This document shows positions 48,367 through 64,000 of a stretch of 64,000 bases of DNA, piece by piece. The DNA comes from Brachyhypopomus gauderio (lineage: Eukaryota > Chordata > Actinopteri > Gymnotiformes > Hypopomidae): NCBI RefSeq assembly GCF_052324685.1, contig NC_135218.1, forward strand, positions 12,416,858-12,480,857. Reading direction: 5' to 3'. The notes beneath the pieces are model-generated. The model was not told the origin of the DNA and did not search any database. It saw only the letters and a list, made by a program, of their open reading frames with translations. How positions within the stretch are numbered: position 1 is the stretch's first letter; every line of letters starts with the position of its first letter. The position numbers and the translations under genes are program-made.

Positions 48367-51036
48367 ATATACGTATAATAACAATGTAAAATATTTAAAA
48401 ATATTTTTAAAATAATTTATATATATATGGTCCTGTGGTAGGGAACTGGTCTTGTGACTGGAGGACAAAGATGATTATTAAAAAAGTAGTGGTAAAAAAA
48501 AAAAACAATAAAATGGAAATGTTTCAGGGTTAGTGTTCCACTACAACTAAATGTAAAAGACATCATTGAAATGTTGGCAAATAGCCTGTGACTCTTAAAA
48601 TGTTATGGTCCGTGAGTGCAGAGTTGGTTTCTATCACTGTACTACTCGCACTACCTATAGCCATGTGATCAAAACAACTGGATGTGCTCTGAGTGAATAC
48701 TGACAGGATTGCTCTCTCCATGACAATGCAAGTAAACAAAACTGGCTGCATTTTCTGTCACTATACTGAGCTGAGCTGAGCCGTCACTGCATGACCAGTA
48801 ACTCAAAAAGATGTAGTGACAGACAGAGGACAAATCCCTTACCTTCTCATGTCAATACGATCAGTATAGTTCAGACTTACACCTCACCACCTCTCACCTT
48901 AGACTCAATGTCCTTCATCTCTGTATGGTTCTTGCTAAGCAGATTCATCAGTATTTCATTCTTACTTGATATGCTCTCCTTTATTCTGTCTAAATCATCG
49001 CAAACTGTAGTCAACAAAGTCATAATTACTTAACATGTACAAGGAGGAAAATAACAGAAGTACAAGTAGAAAAGTTCCACTTGTATCTGAGCATTAGTAC
49101 TCTTTGCTGGACAAAAGACATTTCTGTACAGATATGTGAGAAACAGCAGGACATACATGTATGTTAGAGAGCTAGCCAAAGGTAAAGATAATAACCGACA
49201 ATATTTACTTGCTTTTCGTAAACCTTCCACTCCTTCAGCTACAGCTTTTCGGATAATATCACAGTTTCCATCAAAGGAATTTAAAAAGGTCATTTTGATC
49301 TGAAACAAAGACCCAGATGTTCACTTCAGATGACTGAAACATACATAAAAAGTAATTTAATAAAAATTACATCCAAAACCTTCTGTCTATATCACTTACA
49401 TTTTCCAGACTTTCATGCAACTGCCGGATGCCCTGAGTGAGAATTTCACTGAATAAAGAAATCAGATTCTTCATATACATGGTGGAACAATAGTATTACT
49501 AAATGTTTACATCTTCAATTTACAGAATTTAAAGAGACGGACATTTTAATCAACGTTCATATCAACATGCATACTGACATCTTAAAGCTTCTTTTCAGAA
49601 TACCACTTAAAGGAGCTGTCACTTTACAGCACCAGACCCCTCTTTCAGGTGTGTGTATACGTAGTCTGCGTCTATGTATACACTTCCTGTGGATGTGGTT
49701 ATTTGTGTATGTGTTCACCCGTCTCGTTAGTCTAATCTGTTACACACTGTGCTCATTATGTGTTGAGTATATATTGTGTGTGGTAGTCTTGTCCCGTGCG
49801 TGTGAGTCCATATCATGAGTGTTACGTGTCTGCTACTTTAGTAGTCCTTCTCTGTATAAATAAAACTATGTGTTGTATGCAACTCATCTCTGCATCCTGC
49901 AATCCTTGCAATGTTATAGGAGCTATGGTTCCTAAAACTGTATACTACTACACTAATAACCTAGAAAATGTCCTCACCTCTCTTTGGCTTTTCGCTTCTC
50001 CTCTTCAAACCTGTCTAGTAAACCCATGACATTCCCACCAGTGCTGTGTGTTGCTATGCCATCTCCAAATAGCAAAGGCTTGGACTTGTAACTGGTTGAC
50101 ACCTTCATTTCATTTATCTGTCAAAATTAAGCTATTATAAAACCAAACTTCTGTACAGCAACAGCATTTGAATTGGAAAACCTATATTTTGCATTTAGTC
50201 ATTCATGTAAAGTGATTAAAATTACATGGAGAATCTGAAAACATATAAGACCTGAAATATGTTAATTTTATCCTATTTTGATTATGTGCAACTGTAACTT
50301 CCATTCTTGGTACAACATTACAAACACAGGAACAAACTACTGTTTTGTTGTTCTTTTACATTTAGCTAGAAAGAACACCATAGCCAACAGTTTAGTAATG
50401 TGAATAAGTTAGCACATCCATTTTGTTTGTACCACACTGACACCATGACAAAGTGTTATAAACCAAACATGAAATGAACACAGAATGAAGACAAGTCCTA
50501 TACAATTGCAATCAAACACAGATAAAGATATGGGTTATAAAGGTAGGAAGGGCACTTACTAACTTAGTAACCTTCTTATAATTTGTCTTATAATAAATCA
50601 CTTAACTTAGGCTAAATCATACCTCCTGTGAGGTATGTTGAGAACTTTTGGATGGCACACTTATGTCCTGGGAAAAGCTTTGTGAATTTTCAGGCCAAAA
50701 CTGAGATCCAAACAGAAACTGGGAATCAGTCAGGCTGGAGTAGTCACTGGTGGCGCCACTCTTGCCGGATTTTGCCCCCCTATTTAAATGGGATAGCAGA
50801 CAGCTGAAGTACACATTGGTTTACATAAAACGAGGCTAGTATTACAGTATGTCGTCTGCGTGTAAACTTCACAAACAGCTATTAACGTGCAGTGCATTCT
50901 AACAAATGGTTTAGACAGATTGTGTAAAGTCATTATTCACGTTAAATGCCCCATTCAGATGTAAAACAACGCTGAAGACTTACATAGAAAGTGGAATATT
51001 CAAAGCATCCCTTATGTTCCAAACGTTAGGCTTCAT
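47057..51036 (-). CDS. iho1: IHO1 (CCDC36), interactor of HORMAD1, meiotic break factor
   Basis: Seven coding exons on the minus strand (51036-50984, 50779-50623, 50117-49978, 49448-49400, 49299-49209, 49004-48898, 48106-47057) give 548 residues. The N-terminus MKPNVWNIRDALNIPLSM and the block DYSSLTDSQFLFGSQFWPEN match the two best conserved segments of mammalian IHO1. A predicted coiled coil spans the middle exons (LLDRFEEEKRKAKER, LDRIKESISSK, LNLKRDMESLRTEQNKEQ). The long last exon is poorly conserved and rich in Ser and Thr. The chain ends IWQLFDFISDSD, resembling the short acidic C-terminal motif by which IHO1 binds HORMAD1. The protein recruits MEI4 and REC114 to unsynapsed chromosome axes for SPO11-dependent breaks. 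An E2F-type GGCGGGAAA lies about 540 bases upstream of the ATG. Confidence 0.9.
48270..48320 (+). repeat. SINE tail fragment
   Basis: ttgtaagttgctctggatta, then gagcatctgttaaatg and ccctaaatgta, match the tail of the SINE at 1158-1361. The copy lies in an iho1 intron, antisense to the gene. Confidence 0.75.
48320..48366 (+). repeat. (CTA)n trinucleotide repeat after SINE tail
   Basis: About 15 copies of CTA directly continue the SINE tail, suggesting that the repeat grew from the 3' tail of the inserted element. Confidence 0.9.
48430..48465 (+). repeat. Truncated SINE head fragment
   Basis: ggtagggaactggtcttgtg and the following actggagga match the tRNA-like head of the SINE at 1170-1203. 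It follows, rather than precedes, the tail fragment at 48270, so it is a separate copy broken after its head. Confidence 0.65.
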
Positions 51037-52616
51037 TTTCAATAAATTCTGTGTTCCGTGTGAGAGAAACGTAAACTAGTTAACAAGCTAACTATATACT
51101 AGGCGAGATCTCGTGCTAAATAGAACATAAACGCTGATTAAAAAAGTATACAAATAAGCAGAAAATTATTACAATGTGTTTTTGGTTCACTGACATAATT
51201 AGAAATTTGTCGCGAAGGCCATCTACTTCACATATTAACCTACGTAAACCCACTTAACTAGTTAGCATAGCTATCAAGATAACAAGCACAGTAATTGAGG
51301 AGGAATTCGCCTTAGCTATCTTAGGTAGCTAGATGGTGTTAGTGTGTATTTAGCGAGCTAGCCAACTAAGCTTCATTTGGTTACAAGTTAACTAGCTAAC
51401 TGTTTATTCATAGCTAATATACCTTAGGGCTGACGAGTCAATATTTGAGTCAATATTTGATCACACAAAACTTTCTAAAATTTGCTCAAATATAAATATA
51501 TCTAAAACTAAACATTTATTGACAGCATTGACAGTAATGGTCGTCGACAGCTAGCGAAAGGGGCTCGACGCAGTCAGGCGGGAAAGTTGGCTGCACGTGA
51601 AGGATGTTTTCGGTCTGTCTGCCTGATTATTTGTGATTTGGCCTTCAGTAATTAAATGACATTTTTATTATGTTTTCATCTTGACACATGAATGCAATTT
51701 GTCTGGAGTCTGAGGCAGAAATCTGCAAGATCCCGGTTTCAGACACCACGCACCCATCACATCCATGTTCGTGAATTTATTGAGAATTACATTTACGTTT
51801 GTTGAATTATATGGGGCGATACATATTTACCATAATGTCAATACCTGCAATCCCTTCAACGTAAATGTTCCGACACACTGTGAAGGTTTTGAATAAAATG
51901 TATGAAATACAAATCTCTAGGACAAGGCAGTTCCAGGAATGACTACTGCACTGGATATTAGTATTGTTGCTCATCAGCTAATAACCATGTTTTATCGTGT
52001 AAAATATTACACGAAAATAGCTAATTGCAGGGAAAAACAGCAAAGCACTTTTATTTTGACAACCAGTTAATAAACAGGAAGCGCGCTGCTGTGGACTCGA
52101 ATTTTACAATCTGTCATACTGAGAAACTTGATTGAGAAGCTGAGAAGGTAAGTCTCCTTTTTTACACATTATCTATCTACTTAGTGAGAGTGTTTAAATG
52201 CAACAGATGTATTCTGCAGTTTTTTTTTGTTAGATAATGTGCATGAGATATTCAAAACAGACAGCTAACATTAGCCATCTAGCTATTTTTTATCTGGTGT
52301 AAATGACCTGCTTAGCGTTCAGCTAGCTAGCTAAATAGCTTTAAATGCTGAAATGTATTAGCTACTTAACAGTTACCGAACTGACAGCTTGCTTGATGAA
52401 ACATGCACTGAATTGTCATTGTTATTCAGGGTGCATTTTTATTTTAAAGGTAAGGTTTAGCTTTAGTGTAACGTTACTGTTAGATGCTCCATCTTGATAT
52501 GGTTAAGGAGTGATAGGACTCCCTTTATAATTTGTTCTGTGAGTAAGGGCTACATAAATGTGTATGTTAGAGCAATTCTGACTAAGTTCGATGTAATCCC
52601 CAGAACTAACCTCATC
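51037..52616. promoter_or_regulatory. Divergent promoter region of iho1 and C1orf159
   Basis: The region separates two divergent genes. An E2F-type motif ggcgggaaa lies at 51577-51585. A candidate untranslated C1orf159 exon ends at 52148/52149 (gagaag|gtaagt), close to gcgcgctgctg at 52083. The coding exon 1 acceptor is ccccag|aactaac at 52603/52604. Several gctagctaactag-like patches (51070-51420, 52310-52350) are low-complexity repeats of unknown meaning. Confidence 0.5.
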
Positions 52617-58436
<5,820 letters not shown>

Positions 58437-61400
58437 GATCTAATTTCTGAATGTAAAAGGAAATGTATTGTTTACTTCTCTCAAAGATTGGTGGGTTTTT
58501 GTTATTTTAGTTGGTTTTATATTTAAACAAGCTAAACATGTAGTGAAGTCGCAAAGTATACAAATCTTTGTGCACAAATTTTCCTTTTTCTGAATAGGAA
58601 AATTATTCTGCTGTTCACTTTTCTTAAAACACCAATGGTTTTTCATGCACTGTGAGAGTTTTTCTGTGAATTATTTCCTAAACCTTTTATCTTTTTATGT
58701 ATTTATTACCAATGTGTCCAGTCCTAGACAGTGGTACCATTAGACACTAGTATTTGCACTTGAGTGCATTTAGGCCTACTACTAAACAAAAAACACTAGT
58801 TGTTTTCAGGGTATAATTTTGCAGGATGAAACAATATTAGTCATACACGAATGCCACATAAGTAATGCTGTTTTTCTGTATTACGGTGGTCATAATATTT
58901 ATGCAAGTCAGAAAACATTAAAAAATACACAAATTAATTTAAGAAATCTAAATTGCATAAATAATTCTAGCAGGCCTCTTGCAGATAACAGATGTGTCTA
59001 AGTGTCTGGGGCAAAAGTGCCAAATAGTAACCCAATGTTCAGTTTAAAATTCTTCAAATGATTTACCAGATATTCACTTAACACACTAGCTTTCAGCCAA
59101 ATAACAAGCTCAAGAAAACAGTGTTTGCCTCAGTGGGTACTCCTGATTGCACTATTATTTAAAGTTTTTTTTTTCTATCCTCTTCAAACCAAACTTGACC
59201 CATTTATTTTGCATTTGCCATGCTTGTCATAGAAACACGGTGGAAGAATGAATATGGTTGTGAATGTGGTCTGCTAATTTGCTGTATAGATTATTGGTAT
59301 TGCACAGTTTATACCATTAAAGTGCCAAAAATAATTATTATGTACACTGTGGTGTCTGTACACAAGGGCTAGAAATGTAGTATTTTGACAATGCCACAGC
59401 ATTCCAGTTTATGTCTACATTTTTACTTTTAGCATTTTTTTCTATTTGTGGTTTTCTTTTTTGCTATACTTTGTATTTGATTTTATGAAGTTATATATTG
59501 GAATGAATGATCTCTGTGTATGTAGGTTGAACAGTAATGAAATATATATAAATCTAAAGCAAAGGACAAAATGTGAGTTTGTGACAAGTGTAGTAACTGT
59601 TGAGGATACAACCACTGATTGTATGTATTAGAGTTTCTAGTGCCATTTTTATTAGCTGTTGTGCAGCAAGATGAAAACGTACAAATTGCTTTTATATATT
59701 GATGGATTATAGATTTGATGCTGTATTGTTTATATGTAACTATAAAATTGTAATAAATATAAAAAGCTGGAGTTTGATGTTTACAAAAATAAAGATTTCA
59801 TTTACATACAAGACATCACTGGTTCAAGACGTTCAGTTAAATTTTAATTTTCAACTTTTTAATTTTAAAGCTTGATCATTTTGCCTTCAATTCCACAGAA
59901 ATGCTCCTGTTTTAGATACAGCCAGGGAGACAACTCTGGTGGCATTCCCTATCTTGAAGCATTAACCCACTTATGCTGTGTTTATCCTGTAGTGCTCAAT
60001 GTGGGGGATTTGAGAATTGTTTTTGTTTACATACATTCTCATACTAATAAACAGGACTATAAATATGGTAGGTATAAAAAGCATGTATGATTTACCAAAT
60101 GTTATGTATCTGACAAAATGTCTGCATTTACACTTTTACAGAAGAGATTCATTAGTGTGCAGCCTATAAATTTAGGATAATTAAATTTAGGATTTAGGGC
60201 TTAAATTTAGGGCTTTATGAATAATGTATAATAATTCTTTCGGGCCAAGCAAACAATTTTAAAACATTGTGATCATAATGGGATGTATAGCTGCCCTTAG
60301 TAAACAAAGCCCATAGTAAACCAAGGGACTTTGATCCCATAATCAGTTCAAGCTTCCTTCAAAGTGACAAGAAATGTTCATAAAAAACTTTCAATATGGC
60401 CCTCTACACATGTCCTGTGTACCATGCCTTTTCACCATTATTTTGGTACACTATTATTTTGTCACAACTGAGGACCATTTGCAGCAAAAACTACATTCTA
60501 AACAAAACTAAAACTACATTTACATTGGAGAATTGTTATTTACATTATTGCAAATTTATTTAAATGGAATTATAAATTGCATTTATTGTCCAGATCTCAG
60601 TAAAGTAAAGGGTAATTCCTGAAAAAAATGAAATGTAAAACTAAGATGGACAAGCAGTCGTGTAATCTACGATGATGAAATAAATATAAAACTTGAATTA
60701 TCCTATACTACAACATGCAACTGAGTACATTACTGTCATCACCAGTGTGTTAGGAATTAAATATACTAAGGCATGTATGAATACACCCGCAGTTGTATAA
60801 ATTCATAAGAATAAACAACTTACTCCCCACTTAAGTCCAGTGGTCACTCTTGGGCAGAAATCTGGAGTAAACTAATGTCTTGGGACTGTGTAGTGTCTAG
60901 AAGAACTCCAGGTAATGTGTTCAAATGTATTATGCTGGAAACCTGTTGTTTATAGTCAGAGTATTTTAGTTTATAGTACAGATTTTTCCTCTCCCATAAA
61001 ACAATATGTTTAGAGACAACAAGAAATTGTGGTAGTATGCTGTTGGGACAAATTGTACCTTAAAAAATTTCTTCCTTGCCATGTAAGTAAGTGAGAGCAA
61101 AGAAATTTTATTTCAAATAAAAATATTAATGTATGAACAAGTACAGCGTGCACAGAATGTATTTTAATGCAATGTTCTAAGTCAGAATCACCAGAACGAC
61201 CTGGACATGCATATATTTATATTATATATAAATTAAGCTTCATCCCTGTCTGGGATTTTAGGGTCATAATCATCCTAATATTAAACAAATCATTGGCCGA
61301 TCACAAGAAACACGAGCAGACTGTGCTGTCTATATTTTATGCACCATTGATTTGTTAATCCATATATAATTTATCACATTTTAATTAAGAATTGAAATGA

Positions 61401-62113
61401 TGATTTATTGTATTAATAGATGTATACATCTTCAATAAGTATTTGTAATATAGGTTGATAGCATTAGCCATAATATGTCCAAGTCTTGCATGTATAAGAA
61501 AAAAATCAGATATTGTATTAATATCTGCATTTAAATACAAATACTTTCACTGCATGTTTTCGCTTTTCTAATACACATCTCTCTGCTATGCACGTGCCTG
61601 TGGCAGCACATGCTAGCACACTTTAATGACCCTTAGAACTTTCTTTGTATTTGAATTCTCCCCCTTCAAAAATATCTGGGCTGTTTTTAGAAAAGCAGCC
61701 ATTGTTCTTGTACATGTTAGCAAGAGCTTGAATTCTGAACAAATGACATTTATATTACAGGCACGCAAATGATTATCAAGCTTATAAGGCAATAGGAAAA
61801 ACATTAAAGTCCTATCAATGGAAAGTACACAACAGATCCAGTAGGGTGTGGTTTGTGTGAGTTTCATATGTCAAAGCATCCACAGCCTGAAATAAGGCAT
61901 TGTGTATAATAAACATTTAGTGTACAACCTCTAATTCCAGGAATCTCTTTACATTCAGGTATATACAGTGAGGAGCAAACATGGAACAACGTGTTGGTGT
62001 CATAAAGTCACATTTTCATTTGATCAAATGTTCATACACGTTAAAAATCCTGGGAAATCTTATTCTGAAAAACGATGAAAGTGCTTTGTCACTCCTTTTT
62101 GCAGAATTTCAAT

Positions 62114-62186
<73 letters not shown>

Positions 62187-63144
62187 GTGGGTGTGGGTGT
62201 GTTTATTATGAATGCAATCATTTTTTTAAGTACTTCCTTCTTCCTTTACTCACTGTTCACCTGTTTGGCCCAACTTGCATGCTGGGTCTGAGCTTAGTGA
62301 ATAAGGGAGGGTGAGAGGGATGGTACTATGTGTGCTTTTAACAAAGAGGAAGGCAGAATAACAGGTCGGTAGAGCAAATAATTTCAGTTGTACTCAGACG
62401 AGCTAAGGTCTAGGAATACAGTGGACCAAATGATGATTTTGGACAGTGAGACAGACAATTTTTTGTTTCTTGATTTATTCTCTGGGGTTTCATAGAGCAA
62501 ATTACACAGCCTCTGCTAATTTCTAAGGGTAAGAATATGCAATAATCAGTAATGTTATAAAATATGTTGATGATGATCAATTCAGCAAGAACTGTTTATT
62601 CAAGCTGGTTTAAAATAAACATATACCACTGTGTAGGCAACTGTGTTTTAGTAACTGTCAGTAAACTGACAGTAAAAGTGATATAAAACCATTTAAACAT
62701 TATAATGGCATATTAAAGAACATCTGTTTTGGCTCTTGGCACTATGATACAAATGTATCATTAAGTACTTTCTGACAGTTTTAAAAGAACCAAAATATGC
62801 TTTGCAATATTTAAGATAGTGTTAATTTTTTGGTAAACGCTTCAAAAATACTCAAAAATAGGATAAAACTGATATTAGATATTTAACGTGACAGCTATTT
62901 TGACTATTATTGTGCTTGTCCCTTTACTTTAATCTGGTAATGGATGTCGTCCTGCATACAGTTTGAAGACTGGCATGGCTCACCTTAGCATTAATAGTCT
63001 AATGCTAGCTAGCTGTTCTTAGATGTAGGAAATTCTAGATTTTATCTGAATCCATATGCACTGTTTATTTATTTCATGCTGTCAAATCAACATTTTAGGT
63101 TCCTTGTAGAGCAGAAGATAAGAGCAAGTCAACATTCCAAAACA
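58437..63144. other. C1orf159 3'UTR and rnf223 upstream region
   Basis: The first 1.3 kb is probably C1orf159 3'UTR, ending after AATAAA near 59750 or 59787. The rest is AT-rich DNA without recognised genes. A GT microsatellite lies at 62115-62185. A likely acceptor, cattttag at 63092-63099, precedes the rnf223 coding exon, so rnf223 should have an upstream untranslated exon that I cannot place. Confidence 0.5.
62115..62185 (+). repeat. (GT)n microsatellite
   Basis: Pure GT tract of about 70 bases followed by gtgggtgtgggtgt, in intergenic DNA before rnf223. Confidence 0.95.
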
Positions 63145-63702
63145 ATGTCACACCAACACGAGACAGCACCCCCTAGTGGCGAGGATGATCATGTCTGGAC
63201 TGCTGCTCCTGAATGTTCCATCTGTTTCACCTCATATGATAATGCCTTCAAGACACCCAAGGTGCTGGAGTGCACCCACACTTTCTGTCTGGAGTGCCTG
63301 ACCCGCTTCATCGCCATCTCGCCGGAGTACGATGGAACTCTGATCTCCTGCCCTCTTTGTCGTCATCCAACATCTGTACCTGAGAGTGGACCACCAGCTC
63401 TAAGCACTAGCCAAGATGTCCTGGGCCAACTCCCTGCTGACCAGCAGCACGAAGAACACGTATGGCTCGATGGAAAGAGGCTCTGCTATTCAAATCCAAT
63501 GGCCCCAGACTCCATCTGCATTTACATTGGTGGAGGAAAGCAAGAGAATGAAGTCAGACAGGAGGAACGTGAGAGCTGTGGTAGGAGGCTGCTGCGTTTC
63601 CTGGGCTTTTATGGCAACTGGAAGCGACTGCTGATGCTTACCGTGGTGGTACTCATAATGTTCTCCATCATCCTTTGGCCCATACAATACATCTTAAGGT
63701 AG
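63145..63702 (+). CDS. rnf223: RING finger protein 223, tail-anchored
   Basis: A single coding exon of 185 residues. A C3HC4 RING finger occupies residues about 25-75 (CSIC, CTHTFCLEC, CPLC). It is followed by the family-specific segment SVPESGPPALSTSQD and WLDGKRLCY. One hydrophobic segment at the extreme C-terminus (LMLTVVVLIMFSIILWPIQY) would anchor it in a membrane with the RING in the cytosol. RING proteins of this group (RNF183, 186, 223, 225) are E3 ubiquitin ligases; a specific substrate is not established. I chose ATG 63145 (MSHQHETAPP) because a splice acceptor (cattttag, 63092-63099) lies between it and an in-frame ATG at 63076. Position next to C1orf159 matches human 1p36.33. A CTCF-like motif overlaps codons near 63164-63180. 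Confidence 0.92.
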   Translation: MSHQHETAPPSGEDDHVWTAAPECSICFTSYDNAFKTPKVLECTHTFCLECLTRFIAISPEYDGTLISCPLCRHPTSVPESGPPALSTSQDVLGQLPADQQHEEHVWLDGKRLCYSNPMAPDSICIYIGGGKQENEVRQEERESCGRRLLRFLGFYGNWKRLLMLTVVVLIMFSIILWPIQYILR

Positions 63703-64000
63703 CAGGCATGGTCTGTGAGAACCAGCCCAACAGCTTTAGCCAGAGGTGTTAAGAAAGGTTTTGCATTCATCTGGTGGCCCTTATATCTAATGTTTGGGTT
63801 TGGTCTTGTGACATAATTGATCATTCATTGAACTGATCATTTGTTCGTTCAGCGCATACTGCAGGACTTGACTGCAGTACAGACCTTTAACATTAAATAA
63901 GACTTTATATGTGCAGAATCATACTGGGCTTGACCAGACTGCTATGCCTGGCTTTGGTGTGAATGAATTGATTGAAAAAGTTCTTAAGAGGAACAAGACG
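63703..64000 (+). other. rnf223 3'UTR
   Basis: Sequence after the rnf223 stop, with an attaaataag near 63891 as a possible poly(A) signal. Nothing else is recognised before the window ends. Confidence 0.5.

Noticed and set aside
49209-49299. A GC donor (gcaagt) for an iho1 exon
   Set aside because: Cutting there would put the next exon into a frame with an early stop; the canonical gtaaat two bases later keeps the frame open.
60140-60215. Telomere-like TTAGGG repeats
   Set aside because: The repeats are irregular aaatttagg units with only isolated TTAGGG; no run of true telomeric hexamers.
61970-62030. A Tc1 terminal repeat (tacagtgaggagcaaa)
   Set aside because: Only a short similarity to known Tc1 ends, with no partner terminus or transposase remnant nearby.

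Overview
This 64 kb window is vertebrate nuclear DNA, almost certainly from a teleost fish. Spliced genes with GT-AG introns encode proteins that align by eye with well-known vertebrate families. The DNA between them is AT-rich, full of CA/GT, CT and TA microsatellites, and carries fish-type Tc1, hAT, L2-clade LINE and tRNA-SINE copies. The species cannot be fixed from the sequence alone; an otophysan-like fish is plausible.

Layout, left to right: the 3' half of rab7a (+, 261-2293, 5' exons outside the window); intronless linker histone h1-10 (+, 4569-5177); arpc4 (+, 7045-9492); a quiet 5.9 kb stretch with a hAT MITE; a complete 39-coding-exon fast-skeletal-type myosin heavy chain gene (+, 15374-28330, 1,933 codons by my exon count) with an L2-clade LINE fragment in one intron; p4htm (+, 29554-32735); slc26a6 (-, 40021-34437, 19 coding exons, ending in a PDZ ligand); a solo LTR; kbtbd12 (+, 42694-46227); iho1/ccdc36 (-, 51036-47057); the C1orf159 orthologue (+, 52617-58436), whose introns hold a Tc1 element with a hAT MITE nested in it and a second Tc1 fragment; and rnf223 (+, 63145-63702). 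Exon junctions of every multi-exon gene were checked for splice dinucleotides and codon phase, and every phase closes.

The genes do not form a pathway. They cover vesicle traffic (Rab7), chromatin (H1.10), actin branching (ArpC4), muscle contraction (myosin), an ER prolyl hydroxylase (P4H-TM), anion exchange (Slc26a6), a Kelch/BTB adaptor (Kbtbd12), meiotic break formation (Iho1) and two small membrane proteins (C1orf159, Rnf223). The linkage is informative: human homologues lie in 3q21, 3p25, 3p21.31 and 1p36.33, so the window joins blocks that are separate in mammals.

I found no undescribed biochemical system. The most interesting signals are: dinucleotide repeats placed directly against splice sites in several genes, including a (TG)n-T5 acceptor in slc26a6 that resembles the regulated CFTR exon 9 acceptor; an arpc4 gene whose first and last coding exons hold one amino acid each, with a strong-context overlapping upstream ORF; a long imperfect palindrome between h1-10 and arpc4; GC-rich islands in the myosin rod exons that suggest gene conversion; and nested transposons with intact target-site duplications.
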